DNA of 64,000 nucleotides from positions 310,001 through 374,000 of the forward strand of contig NZ_AEDD01000002.1 of assembly GCF_000179615.1 (NCBI RefSeq). Reading direction: 5' to 3'. The DNA comes from Paenibacillus curdlanolyticus YK9. GTDB taxonomy: Bacteria; Bacillota; Bacilli; Paenibacillales; Paenibacillaceae. Below the pieces are notes generated by a model. The model was given only the letters and a program-made list of their open reading frames with translations, did no database searches and was not told where the DNA came from. Within the stretch, counting starts at the first letter, position 1, and each line of letters starts with the position of its first letter. Both the position numbers and the translations under genes were made by a program. Positions 51,952-59,690 of this stretch are shown here, piece by piece.

Positions 51952-52608
51952 TCAATTTGACCACCTTATTAATTCTTCGGACGTAATTCTCCCTACAACT
52001 TCATACCCTTTGCCGAATCCTTTTGGTTTTATGATTATAGCTCCTAGATTTGGAATATCACCAAGGGCTACGTTAGGTGGGAAGGTGTGAGCAACTATGA
52101 CTGTGTTTGTCCCGCGAGCAGGGGGAGTTTCGAAGATTTTCGTTAGATCCGATAATATCTGCTGCTTCTCTGCAGCGGGAAGACCTTCCATTTTTAATTT
52201 TTCAATGGAGGCTAAACTAGGATTTACGGTCACGTTTTTTTTGCCAAAAATAATGTCAGCCGTATCCTTTGCTCGACAATAAGGATCAGATATGACCGGC
52301 AAGTGAATGGGAAAGGGATTCTGTTTAAAAACTTCTCCAATTGCCTGAGCTTGTTCTTTACCACGAGCACTTAAATTTCTCTGCGTTCGGCAATCATTAA
52401 GATTAAGTTCAGGCTGATCTTGGCCAACCGTTGCCTCTCCATGTCTAAAATAAATAATGAACCCACCCGATCTTAATTGATCAAGTATTGTCATTTCATT
52501 ACTAATTTCAATATTACGAGCATCAACCTCAGTAGCAGCAAAAGGGAGCACTACCCAGCAAATAGCAAGTGAGACCATTACTTTTATTGCTTTTAGGGAC
52601 ACAAACAC
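51952..52608 (-). CDS. exported histidine phosphatase superfamily protein
   Basis: The 218-aa product has an N-terminal hydrophobic signal/anchor (VMVSLAICWVVLPFAATEVD). The phosphatase core begins with the phospho-His motif FIIYFRHGEATVG and has a second His in IVAHTFPPN. RNLSARGKEQAQAIGEVF and SDPYCRAKDTADIIF are typical family blocks. It is probably an extracytoplasmic phosphomonoesterase; substrate unknown. It starts with GTG after AAGGAAC. Confidence 0.8.
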   Translation of the reverse strand: MFVSLKAIKVMVSLAICWVVLPFAATEVDARNIEISNEMTILDQLRSGGFIIYFRHGEATVGQDQPELNLNDCRTQRNLSARGKEQAQAIGEVFKQNPFPIHLPVISDPYCRAKDTADIIFGKKNVTVNPSLASIEKLKMEGLPAAEKQQILSDLTKIFETPPARGTNTVIVAHTFPPNVALGDIPNLGAIIIKPKGFGKGYEVVGRITSEELIRWSN

Positions 52609-52824
52609 AGTTCACATGTTCCTTTCCGAGTTTATTAAGTTCTCGTAGTTTTTCAAAAGTATATTGGAAATATACTCTGGAGCCAAGATGCGAAGGCCAC
52701 TGAGTGGCGAATCAGTTTTAGAGTTGGAATGAAATAAGTTAGAAATACTACTCTCCCTTGATTTATTTCAATCAAAACAGCTGCAGCATGAAATAGTTTC
52801 CTTAAATTCACAAGGAGGATTTTC

Positions 52825-53349
52825 ATGGATAACAATCTGAGTCAATCATTCGAAATTTCAATTACTCGTGTATTTAATGCCCCTCGCGAACTGGTATTTA
52901 AAGCATGGACAGAGCTCGATCATTTCGCGCAATGGTGGGGACCAAAGGGGGTTACCCTCCAAATCTTTAAAATGGACGCTCGATCGGGTGGAGAGTTTTT
53001 AGGTATTCAGACGTCTCCTGACGGAAATCAGGTTATGTGGACTAAATTTGCATATCAATTTGCATATCAAGAGGTTGTCGAACCTGAGAGAGTGGCTTAT
53101 ATCCGATCCTTTTCCGATGAGCAAGGCAATACGGTCCGATCGCCTTTTAGCGTGAGCTGGCCACTTGAAATTATGAATTCCATATCGCTAGAAGATGACG
53201 AAGGTAAAACTGTGTTAAAACTGAAAGGTTGCCCTGTGAACGCTTTAGCTGAGGAACAGGAAGCCTACAGAGGTATGGCTCCAAGGCTTCTACAAGATCT
53301 TGAGAGTATTTTCAATAGGCTTGCCGACTATCTTGCCTTCCTGAATTAA
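52825..53349 (+). CDS. SRPBCC / AHSA1-type domain protein
   Basis: The 174-aa product starts after CAAGGAGG. It opens with ISITRVFNAPRELVFKAWTE and HFAQWWGPKGV, the hallmark of AHSA1-like START-fold proteins that bind hydrophobic ligands. A 12-bp tandem duplication (TTTGCATATCAA twice, about 53047-53070) adds F-A-Y-Q in a strand, giving FAYQFAYQE. It is probably tolerated, since the frame stays open. Function unknown, as for most of the family. Confidence 0.85.
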   Translation: MDNNLSQSFEISITRVFNAPRELVFKAWTELDHFAQWWGPKGVTLQIFKMDARSGGEFLGIQTSPDGNQVMWTKFAYQFAYQEVVEPERVAYIRSFSDEQGNTVRSPFSVSWPLEIMNSISLEDDEGKTVLKLKGCPVNALAEEQEAYRGMAPRLLQDLESIFNRLADYLAFLN

Positions 53350-53575
53350 AATGCATGCGATAAAAAGTTAAGCTGCCCAAAAACTTTAATCGGGAAACTT
53401 TAGTTCAATCACTATATACGGCAGTACAAGCAGCGCGCATGGAAACGAAGCCAGATCTTTGGAACCGTGCGAAAATTGTCCTTTAAATGATTGGTAATAA
53501 CTGGTTGAATGGTATTTAATCATAGGAAAAGCCGATGAAAAAACTCTGCGATTCTCAGATGACGAGGATATGAAC

Positions 53576-53741
53576 ATGCTTTACGAGCTGCGTATTTATA
53601 CGATGCATGACGGCAGAATAAATGCGGTTCTGGAACGTGTCAGAAATGAAGGTGACTGATTTCTGGATCGATCAGACGGGGCTCCCGAAGGAGATGGATG
53701 TCATCTATATGAATCGCACCGATTTTTTGGCGGTTTCGTGA
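53576..53741 (+). pseudogene. NIPSNAP family protein remnant
   Basis: MLYELRIYTMHDGRINAVLE is the characteristic NIPSNAP N-terminus. It stops after 27 residues. A shifted frame continues KVTDFWIDQTGLPKEMDVIY, matching the next family segment in style. It is short, frameshifted and partly deleted. The preceding 53350-53575 holds nothing supported. Confidence 0.55.
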
Positions 53742-53858
53742 GATGGTTTGGCGACATTGGATCAAACCATCATAGTGTTGATGAATGGAACTTCATTACA
53801 GGTGTTGAGAGTAAATGAATGCCTTCGCTTGCAGTGACTTTTCCGAACTCGGGGTTTC

Positions 53859-53978
53859 ATGAATATACCTCCGTTTAAAAATAGGCTGTTACATAAGTTT
53901 CCCGATACTGGAAAAGATACAGTGTGGGATTTTCCATCAATACCAAATGGAGAAGGGATGAATTCAGATGAACAATAA
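53859..53978 (+). CDS. possible 39-aa small protein
   Basis: MNIPPFKNRLLHKFPDTGKD is followed by an acidic, Pro/Gly-containing end. The ATG follows CGGGGTTTC. Its end overlaps the next small frame by 11 bp, so the two could be coupled, or one frameshifted gene. Unknown function. Confidence 0.3.
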   Translation: MNIPPFKNRLLHKFPDTGKDTVWDFPSIPNGEGMNSDEQ

Positions 53979-54117
53979 CGAAATAACGGATCCGAAACAA
54001 GAGGTAAACGATAACCACGGTAAGAAGACAAACGCTCAGGATATAAATGAATCAGGAGTCGACTACATTTGGGGCAGCGACCAAGATGAATATGCTCGGA
54101 AACCGGAGAAAGAATAA
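53968..54117 (+). CDS. possible 49-aa hydrophilic small protein
   Basis: The product (MNNNEITDPKQEVNDNHGKK, then a middle part ending YARKPEKE) is preceded by GGAGAAGGGATGAATTCAG. It is highly charged, Asn-rich and without hydrophobic core, like many small spore-associated or unstructured proteins. I do not recognise it. Confidence 0.4.
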   Translation: MNNNEITDPKQEVNDNHGKKTNAQDINESGVDYIWGSDQDEYARKPEKE

Positions 54118-54280
54118 GGTTATATGAAACTTTGTTATTAAGCTAACGGGAGACGATAGCTTAATACTCCCTGCGACGAAGCTGCCGACATCAAAGGCGG
54201 CTTTATCGCGTGGATAGTTGGGGAATCTTATCAAATATTATAACTTTATCAAATATTAACTTGAGACGATTCCCGATTGG

Positions 54281-54311
54281 TGACAAGAACATTGGCCGAT
54301 TGGCGATCGTT
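54281..54311 (+). repeat. 31-bp dispersed repeat, copy 2
   Basis: It matches 46071-46101 at 28 of 31 positions. The surrounding ~290 bp (54118-54409) has no supported gene. Confidence 0.6.
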
Positions 54312-54409
54312 AAGATCTGACGGATGTAAGGTGATGATAAATAGCGTTTCTATGACATATGTATAAAATACGGGTTTTGTGTAAATGTTATATTGTTCCC
54401 GTAACCTAA

Positions 54410-54832
54410 CTAAACTTTATGAGAGTCATAAGTTACATCATATTTAAGTAGATTAAGAAAACCTTCACCAAGTGACTCAGATATACTATATACAAACGTT
54501 CCTTGAAATGGGTTAAAACAATTTTTAACTACATTTTTAGCTGCATCTTCAATTGTATTCGGATAGCTCACAGTTGCATGTATGCGATGCTTAACTCTGT
54601 AGAATTTACACCCTCTCCAAGAACAATCCATTCCTGGCATTACTATAGATACTAAATCTTCATCAAAAAATGAAGTGTTATCCTTAAACGTCATTTCCGG
54701 TGTTTCTGAGATAATATCCTCCATGGATGATACTACCTCTTCTATAGTGTAAACATATTTATGCTTTTTTAGATCATGATCCAGGATTTCGACCTCAATG
54801 TTTATTTTGTTTGTTATATTTTCATTATTCAT
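54410..54832 (-). CDS. AT-rich orphan protein
   Basis: The product is 140 aa from the ATG at 54832; a longer start at 54871 would add 13 residues. It is a soluble alpha/beta-looking protein (NKINIEVEILDHDLKKHKYV, FDEDLVSIVMPGMDCSWRGC) without signal peptide or membrane segment. Base composition is clearly more AT-rich than the flanking genes, a sign of transfer. On the same strand another frame (VDKMGNANNNKTAKGAGIDE-stop) overlaps its start codon, as toxin tails overlap immunity genes. No family recognised. Confidence 0.55.
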   Translation of the reverse strand: MNNENITNKINIEVEILDHDLKKHKYVYTIEEVVSSMEDIISETPEMTFKDNTSFFDEDLVSIVMPGMDCSWRGCKFYRVKHRIHATVSYPNTIEDAAKNVVKNCFNPFQGTFVYSISESLGEGFLNLLKYDVTYDSHKV

Positions 54833-54957
54833 CAATACCCGCACCCTTCGCAGTTTTATTGTTATTAGCATTACCCATTTTGTCGACCGCTATGCCATGC
54901 CCCTCATCTGCTTACACCATCCAGGCGTAAACGTGACGATCAGACAATAAAACAAAA

Positions 54958-55013
54958 AAGATGCAGTATCCATGAGAACGCTCCTTTCAAGCCGTTCTCA
55001 TGTCCTACATCTT
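54958..55013 (-). terminator. terminator of the Gfo/Idh/MocA gene
   Basis: Inner stem CATGAGAACG / CGTTCTCATG with 12-nt loop and outer arms AAGATG / CATCTT. On the minus strand it is followed by TTTTTTGTTTT. Confidence 0.75.
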
Positions 55014-55052
55014 AAGGGGAATTGCGATATGGTATATTATTGCAGTTCTCTT

Positions 55053-56009
55053 TTACTTGCTCCGGGCAATCAAACGCTCAACCAGTCGATGCGTATCCAG
55101 TACATCCTCAGCCTTAACTTTACACTGCGCCGGATTGTCAATCGAATCGAGAAAATGCTGGATAATGCCTGCGAACCCGCGCCGTTTGGCAACGGAGTCC
55201 CAGCTGCCGAACGCTTTTGAATCGTAGACGCCATGCTGCCAGGTCGCTGATTCCATGTTGACGATCTCTACCGAGCAGCCATTCCCATGCAGCTCAACGC
55301 GTTCGAGATCTGCACCGGCAGACCGATTCATGCTGAAAATAGCAGCCTGCTGCGGACCACGATCGCTTGAACCGCTTCCATACGTTATTGAGCCCGTTGC
55401 ATGCTGCAATCTTCCCTCGTGATCATTTTGCTGAACATAGGAAGTTAGCTCGTAGGGCGACGCGCCCAGCCACAGCATGAGATCGAGCATGTGGATCAAG
55501 TCGTCATATAACGTATGCGCAGCTGGCAATTGCTGAACGGAGGTCCGGTGCTTCTGCAGCAGCATGAGGTCAAAACCGCCTGAACGCTCAACCCATTGCT
55601 TGATCTCCTGATACCGAGGCGCGAATCGCCGGTTGAATCCCACTGCAAGCAGCACGCCCCGCTTCGCCGCCAGCTCCGTCATCCGCTCCGATGCAGCAAT
55701 CTCATAAGCTAACGGTTTATCGACATATACCGCGATATCCCGCTCCAAGCATGCGGTTACGATTTGTTCATGCGCTTCAGTTGCACTATGTACGAATAGA
55801 CCATCCGGCTTCAAGTCCAGCAGTGCCTCCAACGCTGTGAACCGTCCTTCTACCCGGTATTGATCCGCGATCGCGTCCACTTTCGATTTCGTACGGCTCA
55901 TAACGCCGATCAACTCAACCTCAGGATGTGTGCCAAGCACAGGCAAGTAGGCTTTAGAGGCAATATCACCAAGACCGATGACGCCAATTCGTTTTTTAAC
56001 CGTTTTCAT
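55053..56009 (-). CDS. Gfo/Idh/MocA family oxidoreductase
   Basis: The product is about 318 aa; the start is set at the ATG before KTVKKRIG, another ATG lies three codons upstream, and AAAGGGG precedes both. The Rossmann motif RIGVIGLGDIASKAYLPVL is followed by the catalytic-region EKP-like motif YVDKPLAYE, then a C-terminal alpha/beta domain. It is an NAD(P)-dependent dehydrogenase of a sugar, inositol or similar polyol. Substrate not assignable. Two LexA-like boxes lie upstream. Confidence 0.88.
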   Translation of the reverse strand: MKTVKKRIGVIGLGDIASKAYLPVLGTHPEVELIGVMSRTKSKVDAIADQYRVEGRFTALEALLDLKPDGLFVHSATEAHEQIVTACLERDIAVYVDKPLAYEIAASERMTELAAKRGVLLAVGFNRRFAPRYQEIKQWVERSGGFDLMLLQKHRTSVQQLPAAHTLYDDLIHMLDLMLWLGASPYELTSYVQQNDHEGRLQHATGSITYGSGSSDRGPQQAAIFSMNRSAGADLERVELHGNGCSVEIVNMESATWQHGVYDSKAFGSWDSVAKRRGFAGIIQHFLDSIDNPAQCKVKAEDVLDTHRLVERLIARSK

Positions 56010-56060
56010 ATGCTGCATTTCCCCTTTCACTGCGTTCAAAATGCCTTTTTTACGACTACA

Positions 56061-56072
56061 GAACATTTGTTC
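56061..56072. promoter_or_regulatory. LexA-like box 1
   Basis: GAACATTTGTTC resembles the Bacillus LexA/DinR box (CGAACATATGTTCG core). It lies ~50 bp upstream of the Gfo/Idh/MocA start. Confidence 0.3.
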
Positions 56073-56202
56073 CCATTAAAGACTTCAAGGTTTCTTTCTC
56101 TCTGCGCATGTAAAAGGATTTTTCTGTTATCTATTTATAAGTTATGGAATAAAATCTGCCATTCGGGGGCCAATGCCTCTCATATGCCGTTTTTCACGGA
56201 CT

Positions 56203-56216
56203 CAAACATATGTTCG
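56203..56216. promoter_or_regulatory. LexA-like box 2
   Basis: CAAACATATGTTCG differs from CGAACATATGTTCG at one position. It lies in the ~390-bp divergent gap between the Gfo/Idh/MocA gene and the P-loop gene, where no other feature is supported. Confidence 0.35.
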
Positions 56217-56400
56217 CATTCACATATTTAACTCTCAATGAAGCCTCTCTTACGCTGCTTTTTCGCTGCTTTCCCTATTATATCGACTCCCTAGCATCCT
56301 CGACAAGGTGTGCAACGACGCTGTGCAACGAAGCTATTCAGTTCTCTAGCGAATAGTGTTACAATAATGAAATCTATTATGACATCTGGAGGAACTTATT

Positions 56401-56994
56401 GTGCAAAAATTAATCTTCTTCGTCGGCGTTGCCGGTACTGGCAAAACAACGGTGGCCCGCCAACTCGCTACACGCATCCCAGCTGCTTTCCTCGATCGCG
56501 ACACGGTTGGCGGACGTTTCGTCGAGCATATGCTCGCATCGAATGGTCTTGATCCGAATGACCGCGACTCAGACTTTTATAAGAAGCATCTTCGTGATTT
56601 GGAATATGATACGACTAAGGACATTTGCATCGAGAATTTAGCAGCTGGACAGAACGTATTCATGATTAGCCCCTTCACGGCAGAGCTGAAAAACAAGCAG
56701 TGGATCGAGGATGTATTGTCTGCCGCAGGCCGCACGCATGCAGAGGTTGACGTCAAAGTGATCGTCGTTACGCTGTCCGATATGGAAACACAAAAAACGC
56801 GCATTATCGATCGCCAAACCGTTCGCGACCAATGGAAGCTTGATAACTGGGATGCATTCGCTACTCGCGTTCAGTTCGTACCCGAGATCAACTGGGATAT
56901 CCCGCAATCATCGATCACGGTATTTGATAACAGCGGCGAGCTGTCGCAGGAAAAAGTCGAGCAGCTGCATCAATTCGCATCGGCAAGCAAATAG
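56401..56994 (+). CDS. P-loop ATPase/kinase-like protein
   Basis: The 197-aa product uses GTG after CTGGAGG. It has a Walker A at the very N-terminus (FFVGVAGTGKTTVARQLATR), followed by DRDTVGG and a lid-like Arg region (TRIIDRQTVRDQWKLDNWDA). Size and layout fit AAA_33/zeta-toxin/gluconokinase-like small-molecule kinases. Substrate unknown. It is monocistronic, convergent with the gerB gene. Confidence 0.8.
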   Translation: MQKLIFFVGVAGTGKTTVARQLATRIPAAFLDRDTVGGRFVEHMLASNGLDPNDRDSDFYKKHLRDLEYDTTKDICIENLAAGQNVFMISPFTAELKNKQWIEDVLSAAGRTHAEVDVKVIVVTLSDMETQKTRIIDRQTVRDQWKLDNWDAFATRVQFVPEINWDIPQSSITVFDNSGELSQEKVEQLHQFASASK

Positions 56995-57030
56995 TATTTC
57001 TCGAAAACATGAGCACCTCAGCAGCAACAA

Positions 57031-57067
57031 ACAAGCCGGCTTGGCGGTCCTCCGTCAGCCGGCTTGT
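57031..57067. terminator. hairpin between convergent genes
   Basis: ACAAGCCGGCT / AGCCGGCTTGT, 11-bp perfect stem with a 15-nt loop. It overlaps the last codons of the gerB-like gene and lacks a strong T tract. Confidence 0.5.
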
Positions 57068-58203
57068 TCGTTGTTTGCCTGCTTCTGCTGCTGCGGCCCG
57101 CTTGGCGGCGGCACCGCCTGCTGGAATTTCCCGAAGCGAATCCGTCCGACTATGAGCAATAGTAGCGGAAGAATGATCACGTAGCAGCAGCTATAAAGCG
57201 ACCATACGCCTGGCGTAAAATTTAGAAACTCGACAATGTTGCTGTACACAATGATCGACAGCCATAGCAGCAAAAAGCCGAGGGGCATCGCCAGCACCCG
57301 ATACCGGGGAAGCTGCAGCGTCTGCGAAAGCGAAAGCACCGCGCCATAGAAGGTAATCGTCGACTTGAAAAACAAAGCAACGAGCCATATGATGGCCATT
57401 ACAGCGTCGATGCGCAGAAAATGAGCAACCGTTATTTTCTTGGCAAGCGAATAGCTCGCGAATATGTTGCGTTCCGTAAGATTCGGGCCCATCACCAGCA
57501 AGCACAACAGAGTCGTAAAGATGATAGCCGCCCCTCCAACGACAACGCCCGTTACCATCGCTGAGCGAATCTTATTAGGCTTGCTCACATACGGATAAAT
57601 CATCAAAAAAACGGCGACCTCATGGATCGTAAACATGTAGAAGGAGCTCAGCGCTACAGGCTTAGGTCCGCGCTCCAAAACCGGCATCAGATTGGCGAAA
57701 TGGATTTCTGGCATCAAGAAAACGAGAAGCAGCACGAGCAGTGCAGTGACCGGCAAGAACAAAATCTCCGAAGCTCGCGCGATGGTCTCAATGCCATAAC
57801 AAACCGCGATGACAATGGTAATGATCAGGATAAAGTGAATGCTCTCGATTGGCGTTTCCGGCATCATCTGTGTCGTAATGAAATTGCCAGCGACACGCAC
57901 CAGAAACGACGTAAGCAGAAACAAATACGTAAAGAGCATGAACGAGATGATTTTGCCTACCCATTTGCCAAGCACATGCTCAATCATCATCGTAAAGGTC
58001 ATCGACGGATAACGCCTCGCGAGCCGTGCATATAGCCAGACCGAACCAATGACGAAACCAATCCCTATGCATGCAGCCATCCAGCCATCCTGTCTAGCTA
58101 CATGTGCAAGGTTGCTCGGTGCGATAAGGATCGATGTGCCGAGCATAAAATGGATAACAAGAATCGAAAGCTGCCTGATCCCAATTCGCTCCAAACCCAT
58201 CAT
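57055..58203 (-). CDS. spore germination protein, GerB/GerAB-type permease
   Basis: The 382-aa product has ten hydrophobic segments of the APC-superfamily endospore germination permease family. It starts GIRQLSILVIHFMLGTSILI, with the SMTFTMMIEHVLGKWVGKII region. It is the B subunit of a germinant receptor in the spore inner membrane and binds the germinant in the known GerA system. Its ATG directly abuts the stop of the 83-aa gene. The C-terminal tail is Gln/Pro-rich. It is last in a four-gene operon. Confidence 0.92.
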   Translation of the reverse strand: MMGLERIGIRQLSILVIHFMLGTSILIAPSNLAHVARQDGWMAACIGIGFVIGSVWLYARLARRYPSMTFTMMIEHVLGKWVGKIISFMLFTYLFLLTSFLVRVAGNFITTQMMPETPIESIHFILIITIVIAVCYGIETIARASEILFLPVTALLVLLLVFLMPEIHFANLMPVLERGPKPVALSSFYMFTIHEVAVFLMIYPYVSKPNKIRSAMVTGVVVGGAAIIFTTLLCLLVMGPNLTERNIFASYSLAKKITVAHFLRIDAVMAIIWLVALFFKSTITFYGAVLSLSQTLQLPRYRVLAMPLGFLLLWLSIIVYSNIVEFLNFTPGVWSLYSCCYVIILPLLLLIVGRIRFGKFQQAVPPPSGPQQQKQANNEQAG

Positions 58204-58455
58204 TTATCCTCCTCCCATGCCCCATTGGACGAGCGCTTTCGCCGCCGGCTCGAACATCACTCGCAAGATAATAAGCGGCGAAGTCGTCAATAGATCGATT
58301 CTCAGTGCAATATTGAGCGCAAGCGCAATAAAAATGAGTGAAATCGAAACTGCTTTCTCGCCAGCGCTGCCTTTCTTTGAACGAAAGAACGACATCCATT
58401 GCATGAAGAGGATGACGCAAGCTACACAGGCTGTAAACATGCTTACTCGTATCAT
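58204..58455 (-). CDS. small two-segment membrane protein of germinant receptor operon (D-type subunit)
   Basis: The 83-aa product has two hydrophobic stretches (FTACVACVILFMQWMSFF and VSISLIFIALALNIALRI) separated by a charged loop. It starts by ATGA overlap with gerC and stops where gerB begins. Small ~70-90-aa two-segment proteins encoded within ger operons act as modulating D subunits in Bacillus species; the assignment is by position, size and topology. Confidence 0.7.
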   Translation of the reverse strand: MIRVSMFTACVACVILFMQWMSFFRSKKGSAGEKAVSISLIFIALALNIALRIDLLTTSPLIILRVMFEPAAKALVQWGMGGG

Positions 58456-59684
58456 TTGTAATGTTCACTGCCTTTTTTGGATGTCGTCTCATGCTCCAGT
58501 CGATCCATCGATTCGCTGACGGTTCCAAGCTGGCGAATTTTCGTTTCCACCCTAACCTCGACTGGTGTTTGTGCGAATTGAGTGTTCCAATCCCCATTCA
58601 GCTTCTTCCAATAATCTGGATAATGCCGATGCACCTCATTGCCGAAGCCGAAAATATCCGATTGGTATTCTTGCTGCACATGCTTAATCGTGTTCATCAT
58701 GATCATTTTGAGCATTTGTTCTGATTTCTTCTCCAGCTTCCGGATGACTTCTTCCTTCGTTAACTCGATCTGGCACGCAACCTCCGCCACATTCGCTTCA
58801 ACTTTGAGCGTAACGGAGAGCTTCGGCTTATCCTTCTCCAGTTTTGCCACCAGTTTGGATTGCGTTCGTTGAACCTCCAGCGAGAGAAACTTCCCGTCGT
58901 CACAGGTAAGATTGCCAATGGAATTCACAACATTGCCGCGAATAAAATTATACGCTCGGCTTTCGGTTTCATTTAACCAACCTTCCAAACGGTCTTCCTT
59001 GAATACCGAAAGACCGATATATTTCAGCCTGCTGGCAGGAACCGAGGTGGTCACATTCGTGCGCCGGCTTCCCTTGTCCGCATCTCCGATGACAATAATG
59101 CCGGGGACGATGGGCTGTTGGCCTCCGCTAACCATCATTTGAATCAAATCATCGAAATTGACGACAACTGTCGGCGCCCATTGCTTCTCTGAATTCGCCA
59201 AAGCGCGAAATAGCTGCGTGGCTGGTATCTGTTCGATCGGGGTTAAAATTTTGAGCGTATCCTCCGCCCGGCTATTTTTAGAGATGATAACCGAGAAATC
59301 CGTACGAAATTGCCGATCCCTAGAGATATAATCCAGCACATCATTAATGCCGCGCTTTGCTAACGCTTCGCTTAAAACCAAAATGCGTAAATGGGAGTTA
59401 TAGATCATGCGCGGGCTTATTGTCGACATCCGCTGGATTGCCTCCGACACCGTCTTTCCCTTTGACTGATAGAGCACGACAGGCGACCGCCCAAGCGTTC
59501 CTTTGCTAGCCGACACTTCGCCGGAATCCACGACTTGAATTGAAACCAAGAGCTCGCCATCCTCTGCAACATCCACGCCTAAGCCCATCGTAATCGCAAT
59601 ATCATTCAACTCCGTGCTGCTCCAGCACCCACCAAGCGACAATAATGCTGCGAGGCAGACAAGCCATTTTATCCATCGAATCAT
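58452..59684 (-). CDS. spore germination lipoprotein, Ger(x)C family
   Basis: The 410-aa product has a lipoprotein signal with lipobox CLAALLSLGGCW, followed by SSTELNDIAITMGLGVD, the family start. Three alpha/beta domains are expected. It is the C subunit of the receptor, anchored to the outer face of the spore inner membrane. It lies 6 bp after the gerA gene and overlaps the small D gene by 4 bp. Confidence 0.93.
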   Translation of the reverse strand: MIRWIKWLVCLAALLSLGGCWSSTELNDIAITMGLGVDVAEDGELLVSIQVVDSGEVSASKGTLGRSPVVLYQSKGKTVSEAIQRMSTISPRMIYNSHLRILVLSEALAKRGINDVLDYISRDRQFRTDFSVIISKNSRAEDTLKILTPIEQIPATQLFRALANSEKQWAPTVVVNFDDLIQMMVSGGQQPIVPGIIVIGDADKGSRRTNVTTSVPASRLKYIGLSVFKEDRLEGWLNETESRAYNFIRGNVVNSIGNLTCDDGKFLSLEVQRTQSKLVAKLEKDKPKLSVTLKVEANVAEVACQIELTKEEVIRKLEKKSEQMLKMIMMNTIKHVQQEYQSDIFGFGNEVHRHYPDYWKKLNGDWNTQFAQTPVEVRVETKIRQLGTVSESMDRLEHETTSKKGSEHYK

Positions 59685-59690
59685 GCTTAT

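Noticed and set aside
54118-54409. short frames such as KLTGDDSLILPATKLPTSKA on the plus strand
   Set aside because: No start signal, family motif or conserved neighbour supports them. The segment is treated as gene-free.
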